Made by a program: the position numbers and the translations under genes | Origin: Darksidea phi | Taxonomy: Eukaryota > Ascomycota > Dothideomycetes > Pleosporales > Lentitheciaceae | NCBI GenBank assembly: GCA_030770425.1 | Contig: JASJFT010000089.1 | Location: 1-64,000, forward strand | Direction of reading: 5' to 3' | DNA length: 64,000 bases | Notes under the pieces: model-generated | What the model saw: the letters and a program-made list of their open reading frames with translations, nothing else | What the model was told of the DNA's origin: nothing | Database searches by the model: none | Part shown: positions 54,908-64,000 of the stretch, in pieces | Numbering within the stretch: the first letter of the stretch is position 1 | How the letters are laid out: each line of letters starts with the position of its first letter

Positions 54908-55666
54908 TCATAGCTCCAAGATTCCCTGATTATTCGGCTCGAAGCCCAACCATGACTTCCAAGACGCCCAACCCGACTTCTCACCGGGCAATCTGCATTT
55001 CTCAATCTCCTCCTTGGTGACACTCTGCCACTCCTCGACCGGTATCCATCCAATGTACGCGCGATCCCCGAATCCACCGATCCAGTAGACTTCCTCTACC
55101 ACAAGCCTGACCCACTTGCTTTCATGTATCCTATTTCCAGGCAGCCAAGCAGCAGCATCGGGATGGTACTTGATAAAGCAAGTGGCCACACCCTGATCCC
55201 TGACCTCCTCAGCACTGAGGTCCTCCAGATGTCCAATAAGTGAGAAACGGGGAACTGCTGCGGCGCTATACGGGTGATGATACGGTGCATGCCATCGCAG
55301 GGACAGTGTGATGTTGGAGCCGGCGGCTACGTTCTTAAACGAGGTTGCGATCGTGATAGCGAGGATCGTGGGATTGCCTGTGCTAGGCTCGCAATCGCCG
55401 TAGTAATCCATCAGCCCGATAGGCGTGCCACCGACATCTGAGGGCCGGTTCTCGGTGCTGTGCGTCGAGGGGAAGACGGTAGAGAGCGTGCCGATGTTCT
55501 CGAGGTGGAGGATTCGTCGGGCCTGGACGGCAGACTCGTGGATGGTGGGTATCTTCCACGAGCCCGTATGTTCAGCATCTGGGTTCGAGAAGAGGTGGTT
55601 GGCGGCGGGTAGGTTTGATGCCGAAGCTAGCGAGATAAGGCCAAGTGACCCTGTTTTGAGTTTCAT
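54908..55666 (-). CDS. CREG-like protein, PNPOx split-barrel fold
   Basis: Single-exon ORF of 252 residues from ATG 55666. The N-terminus MKLKTGSLGLISLASASNLP is a likely signal peptide. The body matches the CREG/pyridoxamine-phosphate-oxidase-like family: ESAVQARRILHLENIGTLST, then GTPIGLMDYYGDCEPSTGNP and NITLSLRWHAPYHH, followed by RFSLIGHLEDLS and the acidic KWVRLVVEEVYWIGGFGDRA. CREG proteins are secreted or endolysosomal and resemble flavin-binding split barrels but mostly lack oxidase activity. Fungal members are uncharacterised. The WIPVEEWQSVT and end GILEL complete the usual C-terminus. Confidence 0.85.
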   Translation of the reverse strand: MKLKTGSLGLISLASASNLPAANHLFSNPDAEHTGSWKIPTIHESAVQARRILHLENIGTLSTVFPSTHSTENRPSDVGGTPIGLMDYYGDCEPSTGNPTILAITIATSFKNVAAGSNITLSLRWHAPYHHPYSAAAVPRFSLIGHLEDLSAEEVRDQGVATCFIKYHPDAAAWLPGNRIHESKWVRLVVEEVYWIGGFGDRAYIGWIPVEEWQSVTKEEIEKCRLPGEKSGWASWKSWLGFEPNNQGILEL

Positions 55667-56289
55667 GGTATGGGATTTAGTACAGAGAGTATTGATGAGA
55701 AGCCACAAAGATACAAAAAGACTAAAGACGGTGATGGAGTTGCGTTATGCGATGGCCCTGCTTGAAGTGATGAGGAGGTTGGAGTGAAGTCGCAGTAGTT
55801 GCATCACAAGATCGATCGGGAACGTCTGAGCGGGGTGTTTCGCTAAGACGATCATGGCCTGATTCTTGTATGACACAGACCCATTGAAGCGCAATGAGAA
55901 TGCAGTAATCGTAAACCTTATCACTATTGATGTGACGTGAGTACTGAGATTCCGTCTACCAGATACTCTTTGATCACTACGATCTTATCTGATCGATCTG
56001 CGCCAAGATAATTCTGGTCACGTGGACTCGGCTATGGGTTCTGACCACACCCAAATTCGATTGCTCCTTCATCATCGCCGTTAGAGTCATCCACCCCCCA
56101 CGACCGCAACAACACACTGTACGTATCTCGCTTCATCGAAAACACCTGCGACAAGTCTTTCTACAAAGGCTGAAACAATCCCACCATCCAAGGATCTTGC
56201 GCGAGCGTCGACTAACCCGCTTTCGCCACGCAGAAGTCTTCTCGAGTACCGGCGAAACATCGAACTCGTCGCACACAAACACCGCAATC
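55667..56289. promoter_or_regulatory. divergent intergenic region, CREG-like / eS30
   Basis: Holds the 5' flanks of both genes. The last ~200 bases before the eS30 start are likely its leader and promoter. No element defined. Confidence 0.4.
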
Positions 56290-56683
56290 ATGGGTAAAGT
56301 TCACGGATCCCTCGCCCGTGCCGGCAAAGTCAAGTAAGTATTCCGAGGTGCACCAAGTGCGGAGCCTCAAAGCGGCAAACCATGAGGTGAAGAATGCTAA
56401 CGAACTCCTGCAGGTCTCAAACCCCCAAGGTACGAACAAACCGGTTCTTTGATGGATTTCTTGGGAGGACACGGGCGCATTCCTTGGGCTCAAGGAAGGG
56501 TCGAGGCGCGAACATGACGGAAGGACGTGAAATGCTGACTCGATTCGTTTCTAGGTTGAGCCTCAGGAGAAGAAGAAGACGCCCAAGGGCCGCGCCAAGA
56601 AGAGGCTCACTTACACCCGCCGTTTCGTAAACGTCACCATGACCGGCGGCAAGAGGAAGATGAACCCCAACCCCGGATCATAG
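56290..56683 (+). CDS. RPS30: 40S ribosomal protein eS30
   Basis: Three exons, 56290-56333, 56414-56429 and 56555-56683 (introns 80 and 125 nt), give 62 residues, the size of the free eS30 protein. It reads [20 protein letters not shown], then [20 protein letters not shown] and [20 protein letters not shown], the near-invariant eS30 sequence of the small ribosomal subunit. There is no ubiquitin-like (FAU) fusion as in animals. The middle exon is only 16 nt and encodes SQTPK, so ORF-based scans miss the gene. The frame fits at every splice. Confidence 0.95.
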
Positions 56684-57262
56684 ATGGATTGCCGACAAGG
56701 GAAGGATTGTGGTGGATCACAAGGCTGGAAATCTGTCATGAACTGGGTTTCTTCGGGATGACTATGACTCTGGATCAGAGGATGGGGATTTCGGGATGGA
56801 CATGATCAAAGCATGTCTCCTCGAAAGAGGATCCCACGCTTTGGGATGATGGGGCATATTCATGGCGTCAATGTATATTCGGCTTTTTCAGGGCTATGCT
56901 AAGAACTCTGACAACTTTATTCACGCTTCCTTCCTTACTTCATGCTCTCGTGCCGGTATCTGTTAAAGATGTTTTTGTTCCATTATGCCCTGTAAAGTTG
57001 GTCTGCATTAGCCACCCAGCCCAAGTAGCTGACTGTCCATATTTATTAGGTGCTTCGACGACACGAGCAGCCATTCTATGCGATTCCTAGCTGTGCAGGT
57101 ATTTGTTGGCTCCGAATGGTCAAGTAGGGCTGCGCTGCGCCAAGGCAAGCTTAGCGAATGCGATCTACGTCACAACCGAACCTCATCCGTACCTGCAGCT
57201 CAGACAGCTCCATCCAACTATTCTCAGTGGAGCCAATACTAAACAATCCTAAGAACGAAGCC
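56684..57262. other. intergenic, tandem plus-strand genes
   Basis: 3' flank of eS30 and 5' flank of the Fmp46-like gene. No coding region supported. Confidence 0.5.
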
Positions 57263-57864
57263 ATGTTTAAGAACCTATTCAAGCAGGTGCGTCTCTCGTC
57301 AATTGATCTTAATAGCAGCCTGGCTAACGGCATTTGCAGCATGGCGCGAAGAACGTCGTGACCCTCTTCCACAAACCCTCCAGCTCCGCGTCCACCCGCG
57401 TACTCACCGTCCTCAAACAGGCGCACGCTCAGGCCTCAGCACACTCAACAGAAGACCAGGCGAGCTCCCACCAGGCGCACGAGAAGCTGGAGCGGATTGA
57501 ATTCGACCTCGACGTGACCGAGGCGCCGCCGACTGGCGATCAGCTCAAAAACATTCTCGAGTACCTTGGGGGATCAAGTGCGGTGTCAAAGGTTATTCGA
57601 GGCGCGCAGGATGAATCAGATGCATTAAGGCGGCTCAAGGCGGATGGCGAGTCGTTCGAGCGACCCGTGGTGAGTGCAAGCATACCTTGATCGCACACAA
57701 AGTATTGACAGTCGTAGGTGGTGGACTGGAATCAAGGCAAAGCCGGTAGGGCACTAGTTTAAAATAGAGAAATCTCCAGGCTGACATTAACAGTTACGGG
57801 GGACAACGAGTCTGAAATCTTGTCGCTGCTGCGTTCTATCCCGAAAGAAACAGAAAAGGCATGA
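57263..57864 (+). CDS. Fmp46-like mitochondrial thioredoxin-fold protein
   Basis: Four exons, 57263-57286, 57340-57669, 57718-57745 and 57794-57864 (introns 53, 48 and 48 nt), give 150 residues. It starts MFKNLFKQHGAKNVVTLFHK and ends VVDWNQGKAVTGDNESEIL plus a charged tail, the pattern of the DUF1687/Fmp46 family, a thioredoxin-like group of putative mitochondrial redox proteins. The first residues are basic and hydrophobic. No CxxC motif is present; the single dithiol site typical of thioredoxins is lacking here. Unspliced reading at the third intron would end in RALV, but the splice gives the conserved ending, which supports the model. Confidence 0.87.
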
Positions 57865-58635
57865 AAACTGTTCTAGGATTCATAGCGTATGCAAACTACC
57901 ACAAGCATCCAAAATATGGAGGGCCATAACCTTGGTTCCGGTGAGCTAATTCATTCTTGTGCTCTCCGACCAGAGGGGCAAGCAAAGGTGACTAGGCGAC
58001 GGGTGGCTGCATCTACCCTGGATGATATTGGCCAGAAAATTCCAAAATGAAACATATGTCTCATCCGATGGGAAATTTATAAAGTGAGTGTGTGTGCTGT
58101 GGCCATGGCATCTGTGTACCGAAACTTCTGTCTGCACCACCGCTTGGCCCACGATGTGCCACGAAGCTTTCGCTTTCCTCCACACGCTTTCGTCTTGATA
58201 CACGACTACGGTACCTATTCGATCCTATATACACGCTCTACAGCAAGTGGGGGGAGGGGGCGCAGCTCGTATAGGGTTTCCGGGGTTGGTGGTCGGTGAA
58301 GAAGGCAGTGACGCATCGGTAGCGGGCAAGGGCGACTCGAAAATACCTTTTTGTCTTCACCTATTTATTCGATCTTCACCGCAGCTTTGCAAGCGGGTGC
58401 CAAGACGAGCGCCTTCCCTCTTACCCGCGGACGAACGCACGCTTCCCTTCTGTTTTTTCTCACCAATTCTACGCCTGCTGCACCTCCATCTTCGTCAACT
58501 GCACCTTCCTCGCCGGTGTTGCGGCGTCCTTGATTTCGCCTCCCCACTCTCTCTTACACCGCGATATTCCCTTCCTTTGCAGGCTCGTTGCCAGCCTTCC
58601 CTTTGTGTATAATTCTTAGTGGTGAGTCTCTCGTC
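57865..58635. promoter_or_regulatory. promoter and leader of the RRM gene
   Basis: 58400-58560 is pyrimidine-rich, as expected for a long fungal 5' leader. GTGAGT just before the ATG could be an intron donor in the leader. Confidence 0.4.
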
Positions 58636-61600
58636 ATGGCCGAGGCTTCGCCGCAACTGCCTACACCAGCGGCGTCCACGTCCTGCGAGGCCCTTCCGGT
58701 CGAAATAGCGCGAGCGAACTGTCCGGCAAACTCAGACGGAACGGACAGGATGGTCGTAGCGCCGGAGCGTCCTCGCACGATGGACGTCGTACCGTCTGCT
58801 CGCGCCGCCATCTTCTCCACCGGGGATGGCCGCCGAGCTGCCCGTGAGCCCCCAGGTCCGCCTTTCCCGCCAGTCATTGTTCGCAGCGACAAGGTCATGG
58901 GCGTTGTCCAGTATGCCAACTACTGGCGCAATGAGTATCCGAAGCTCTACCACGTCTTCTTCCCTAATTCTGGATGGACCATAAACGATCTCTGGGACAA
59001 TGCCGACATCCACCTCGAGTCGCCTAGCTTTCTCGAAGAGGTCCTCCTGTTCATCACCCGGGACAACGACTTCCGTGCAAAGCAATATGGGTTCGAGTGG
59101 TCCAAGGTCCACCGGGACAAGCTCGATATAATTGGAGGCGATATGACCACACTCTATGATCCAAATAATCCGGCCGCCATTGTCGATAAGATATTCACCG
59201 ACGGCGAGACGGATCACTACCCACACTTGTTTTTGTGGCATGTTGCCTACCATATACGCTATTGTATGTCAGTCACTGTTAAGAAACAGCAGGCGGTAAA
59301 GGCCGCGGCCGACGCCCTAGGAGTAGTCAAGGCGGACGGCGAGGCTGCAGGCAGCACGAAGCCCGGGCCTTCATCCGCAACGGACAAGCCCGCTATCATT
59401 GCGCACGCAAAGCAGCCTCAGTCTGCGTCTTCTCCGGGTGTTGGACTGCGTAAGACTAGCTGCGAAGATCCATATTCACAGACTCTTTGGCTGACTGAAC
59501 ACATAGATCATTTACAAGCTGCTGCACCCCTTGTACCTTCAGGTCTCGCTCCCATTATGAATGCTCCACCTGGACCCAGTGGTCCGCCGCCCCGAGGCCC
59601 ATCGTTCGGGTCGTCACAGTCGGTTCGGGGCTATTCACACCAATCGAACGGTTATCCAATGGGTCAGCATGCTGTTGCGGTACCTCCGTATCCAAACGGA
59701 CAGCTTCGCAACCACAAGAATAGGCCTGCACGATCAGCTTCAAATGCCCATACCATACCGCCTCAAGCCCATGGCTGGGCGGACAATATTAGCATCCCTC
59801 ATGGCCAGCACGTTAGACAGCCGTCAGGACCCGTGCCTCCCGGACAAGCGCAGCACTTCGTCCAACACATACCAATGGGATCTAGCATGATTGCTCCAAA
59901 CCTCATGCCACAGTTTCCGCACAACGGCTCTTTGATGTCGCCCCAGATGCACCCAATCCAGGTTCGTTATTCGCCAACACTACAGCAGAACATGGTGCCG
60001 CAGCATGCAGCATATATGCCTCACCCCATGGACGCCGCTTTCCACCAATTCGGCCCCGATGCACTTGATCAGCACGGTATGCCGTTCGGCGACATAACCA
60101 ATAACGTACAGTATCCGCCGCCGCGAGGTATGGATCCTCGCGGCCTAATGCCTCGTCGTCCCAGCTATGCTAACAAACCTTCCGGACTTTACAACCCATA
60201 CGGCACGGAAAGGCCCGACAAGGCTGGCTTTGCTATGGTTCCCTCACAGCCTAATGTCAGGAAGACCCGCCACAATAGCTTCTCGAACAACCCTGGTCGG
60301 GGCCGCAAGTACTCGGCAAGCTTCGGGGCACAGCCTTTTGAGCGGGAGGGCAATATGAGACCTAATGGTCACTACGGGGACGCGCCTTACCCTCGAGTTA
60401 CATACACTCATGTCAATCAAGACATCGTTGATGATTTGGATGCTGGCTGCTGTCAAGATCGGATCGGTCCCAAAAACAATACAGTCTTTGAGTTGCATGT
60501 CAAGAATCTACCTCCGGACGTTACCAAGGAGGAACTCGGCAGCTTTTTCCAGCAGCGTAGCAAGGTCCAGCCTAGAGACATTGCTCTGAAATCTGGCCTA
60601 AACCCCGATCACATCACCCATGCTTTTGTACACTTCTCCTCAACGGCCGAGGCGAGGCAAGGCCTACAAGCCAACAGTAAGTTATTACGCGAGAGGGCCC
60701 TGGCGGTCAGCGTTCCCAACCGCTACTGGAAGTACCCAGATGCTTCGACACAGTTGTTCGAAGGACAGATACCCGACTTTCGCGCTCATGGGAGTACTCG
60801 AATGCCCTCAACCGGCTCGCACAGCACGACAGAAAATACTGTAACACCTATGGTAGTGCAGTATTCTCCACAGGATGCTAGGAGCGGCCTGCGTCGGATC
60901 AGCCAAAAGCAACAAGAGTGCCTTATGACACAAGGCAGCCCCGAGGCGCGAAAATCAAAGAAGCATACCTCCACAAGCAGAATCACTACGTCTCGGAACG
61001 AAGAAAAACCGCGTATTGACGAAGTCAACGATGCTGCCGACAAGCTAGACATCATTCCGGAATTGCCCGCTTCAATTGAACCTGTCGGCGCGCAACAACC
61101 TACTCCAGTTGAATCAGTCAGCAAACAACAGCCTACCCTAGGCGGAGTAGTGAACGTGCAACAATTCACTGAACATCAAGCTATTGCACCCAACCCGATA
61201 TCTGCTATGGCTTCTTCGGAACAAGATGTTGTACCTGACGCTGCCCCGTCCGTGGTAGAGTATGTCGCTGAAGAGACCGGAGTGGAAATTCCCGAGATGG
61301 AGACTTCAGAACCAGCTCCTTTAGATGACACCCAGAGTGAGAGTACGATAATTGTCCAGCTTATTCCTTCGGGCCTTGATTCCTCACCATGTCTATCAGC
61401 AGCGAAGGTTGCCCTTCCACCCGTGGTAGACCACCTCTCGAAAGCTGCTGAAAAGACATCTGCTTCCCAGAACGCGGCTGTAGAGAAAGAGAAGGCAGGA
61501 GATAGTCAGCCACGAGACACTATAGTTACCGTGCGCCATCAAGAAGACACGGCATCGGACGACGACCAGAAGAATGACCTGAGCTTCCATTCGGCCCAAG

Positions 61601-63333
61601 AGTCGCACTCCGATTCTGAACAGAATGAGCGCAATGCCGAAACAATCTCATTAGTTGAAGTCGATGAAGCACCGCATGCCTGCGTCATAAGCGACATGAC
61701 TCTAACAGAACCTCAGCAAGCGGGACCCGAACCGGCTAGCGAGAACTTTGCCGTCATCGGGCTGAACTCCGGTGGGTCCCAACAGGTGGAGCTCAAAACC
61801 TCCACCACTGGGTTGGATAAAGCATCTTCAGATGCTGCAAAGAAGCCTGGCGCTAAACAGACACAATCTCTCTTCCCCTGGGCGAAGCCAAGCAAGAGCC
61901 AGGCAAAGAAAGAGAGGCAAGCCAAAAAGAAAGACAAGAGGAAAGAAAAAGAGAAGGGAAAACCAGAAAAGGTGGTGCCGACTCCGACTAGCACCAAAGA
62001 ACTTACCGTTACTGATGCTGAGTTGCCTGTACTGGATGGTCAGCCGAAGCTGGAGGTTCAGCCTGAGCTCATGGCTGTCAGTGAGGTGATGATTGTCTCT
62101 GCACCTTCCTCGCCAAGGAATAACCACGACAAAAAGGACCCAAAGAACACAGAGCCCAGTTCTATAGATGCAACCATAAGCGCAGTCATTAATGACAGGA
62201 AGTCTGAAAAGGTCGAAAGTAAGCATGCCCTTTTCCTAGCAAAAGTGGTGCCAGTAACTCAAAAGCGGGAAGCTCAACAGGAGGCTATGCAGACACGTTC
62301 GGGCAACCCTTCTTTGGAGACTCCTGTGCTGTGTCCTAACGAGCTGTTGGACGCAGTAAGCTTACCGGAATCTGGGCCAATTATGCTCGGGTTACAGCAT
62401 TCCACCAGCAAGGAGGAGCCAGTAGCGAAGACGAAAGCGGCGCTACATAGGATCGCAGTGCCAAACCTAACCCTTCTAAAACGTCGACCGTCTCCCACCA
62501 GGAAAGTGTCTGCGGTTGACACTATCTCGTCGGGAATTAGCCCAACAGAATCTTCCGAAGATGCGCTGGGAATGACCTCTATCAACAATGGTAGGTTATA
62601 GTCAACTGTATTCCACCTTTCCAAGCTAATACTCCTCAGACTCTGGCTTCGTTGCCGTATCGCTTGACGCAGCATCGGTTGGGAGCTCTCCCACGCTTCG
62701 AGCGCCAAGCCCACCTCCTCCGATATCAGCGAGCCCGACCACTAGCAACTTCTACACTCCCGTGCAGACGCCTAGTGCATTAGGTCCGGCTCCTAGCACC
62801 GTAGACCGACAACCAAATGAGCCATCCAAGAAGAAAAAGAGTAAAAAGAAGAAGAAAACTGGCCCAAAACTGAATGAGACTGCGAACGAAACGAGCACTT
62901 CGAAGGAACCCTTCCATGATCAATTTAGCGAAATTGATGGCATCAAGACTGCCAATCAGTCTAAAAGCTACTATTCGCGAAGTTCAAAAGAACATGCAGA
63001 AAAAGAATCGCGATCAGAAGAAAAGGTGCGTCCTGCACTTTTTTCGTTGGTCCTCAAACCCTCTGACAATGTTGAAAGGACTCCCGGAACCTGTTCCGAA
63101 CTGTCCACGCCTACGTGAAAGGGAAGGTGGATACGTATGCGCGTTTGCCGGAGCAATCGTGGAGCGCGGACGATTGGCGTAAGGCGACACCGATGGCGCC
63201 TCGTGAGGTCGAAGGGATCATAAATAACGATGAGGCGGTCATTGTGAAAGCGCTCGCCGAGGATTCGCAATTACCGGATGATGACCCGAAGAAAGTCAAC
63301 AAAGCTGGAGTCCGACCCATTTTTCACGACTGA
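58636..63333 (+). CDS. large RRM-domain protein (1531 aa)
   Basis: Three exons, 58636-62590, 62640-63025 and 63079-63333 (introns 49 and 53 nt), give 1531 residues. A probable 57-nt intron at 59450-59506 (GTAAGA donor, CTGAC branch) would shorten it to 1512. An N-terminal folded block (YANYWRNEYPKLYHVFFPNS, then IHLESPSFLEEVLLFITRDN) is unknown to me. A Gln/Pro/His-rich stretch follows. A single RRM lies at about residues 614-700 (RNP2-like FELHVKNLP, RNP1-like ITHAFVHF). The long C-terminal half is acidic and Ser-rich, with Lys-rich blocks near residue 1090 and in exon 2 (KKKKSKKKKK). The last exon adds a short conserved-looking domain (NLFRTVHAYVKGKVDTYARL, VRPIFHD). It should bind RNA; the target is unknown. 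Confidence 0.85.
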
Positions 63334-64000
63334 GCTCTGAGATGGACAAGGCTTAGACTCTAAGCAGGTGGAATGTTTGGATTTTTGGCTGGGAACTTAG
63401 CCAACGGTGGGGCATTTTACGCCTGAGCGGTTACCGGCTTCCCTTCGAGGATGGGTGTCGTGGTCATCATGAGCAAAAGATGGTATATATAATAGTTTGA
63501 CGCGCACGAGGTGGGATCGATTACGGGGGCAGTGGGACATCATATCCAAAGGGCGTATGAATTGGCGAGCAGTGTTGATGATACCCGCCGTCCACCGTAG
63601 ATGAAGTCAATAACCGCATACATATAAAAGGGTTATTCTATTCGTGATGCTGACCGATCTCTTTTCTAAATCTATACTGAGGGAATTGCTGTGCACTAGC
63701 AACGTTGGCTGGAAGCTGAAAGACCAAGGGCAATGGTGTACTAAGTAAGGAAGCAGACTCGTATAATTAATAATTTGGTGGCTACCATAGCTTTTCTCAA
63801 CATCGACGTTGTCGGAGCGCAGCGAATGAACGAACACGGTGAAAACTGTGCGTGCAATCGCATGATGTTTGAGGGTACATCTGAACCCTGGATACTCAGG
63901 TATATGAACTTCACCGGAGGCTCGCCCTATTCGTGGCTATGACGGCCAGTTTGGGACACCGTCAGCGCAAGCGCAATTCAGCCTTGCAACAAACCTCTCA
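63334..64000. other. right edge, no gene seen
   Basis: 3' flank of the RRM gene, then nothing recognisable. TATATATAATAG near 63483-63494 has no gene beside it. Confidence 0.45.

Noticed and set aside
8518..59506. Several stop-free introns whose length is a multiple of three (8518-8577, 35791-35841, 50788-50847, 59450-59506)
   Set aside because: Among about 47 introns this number is about what chance would give, so it is not evidence of a special mechanism.
60674..60700. GTAAGT inside the RRM coding region
   Set aside because: Splicing here would remove the last strand of the RRM (KLLRERALAVSV), and no suitable acceptor restores the domain.

Overview
This window reads as nuclear DNA of a filamentous ascomycete (Pezizomycotina). 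The evidence is dense short introns (mostly 46-65 nt) with GCTAAC/CTGAC-like branch sites near AG acceptors, short intergenic gaps in gene-rich parts, and fungal-type families: LtrA-like membrane protein, GH63-like glucosidase, microsomal P450, MOB1, Fmp46-like protein, CREG-like protein and a secreted Kelch protein. A Dothideomycete is my guess from general resemblance, not something the sequence proves. No tRNA, rRNA, CRISPR or intact transposon was seen.

Layout. 0-4 kb: a RING-like gene cut off at the left edge by a C21/A13 homopolymer, a gene-free stretch, then a three-exon SDR. 4-10 kb: a long coiled-coil protein, complex I subunit NDUFA2 (four exons) divergent from a mitochondrial pyruvate carrier, and a Cys-rich protein. 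10-18.4 kb: a 975-residue conserved protein preceded by a 65-codon ORF sharing a TAATG stop/start, an ISG12/IFI6-like protein with internal repeats, a small secreted protein and a beta-carbonic anhydrase. 18.4-20.8 kb: gene-free, with an AT-rich island and a decayed coding relic. 20.8-25.5 kb: an LtrA-like membrane protein with a probable GC-AG intron and His-rich tail, then a ZIF-like MFS transporter. 27-42 kb: secreted DJ-1/PfpI-like protein, MOB1, a six-exon GH63-like glucosidase divergent from a P450, and a five-exon membrane protein divergent from a seven-exon Kelch protein. 41.8-50.5 kb: an 8.7 kb gene desert whose right third is GC-rich and carries two 8-bp tandem arrays; it ends at a C2H2 transcription factor. 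51.6-54.9 kb: another empty stretch. 54.9-64 kb: CREG-like protein, ribosomal protein eS30, Fmp46-like mitochondrial protein and a 1531-residue RRM protein.

Functionally this is mostly housekeeping and lineage-specific genes rather than one pathway. The clearest functional pairing is NDUFA2 with MPC, two mitochondrial genes sharing a 267 bp divergent promoter. LtrA, the ZIF-like transporter and carbonic anhydrase hint weakly at metal handling. Most genes were rebuilt by joining exons by eye across GT-AG (once GC-AG) introns so that phase and family similarity agree; exon coordinates are in the entries.
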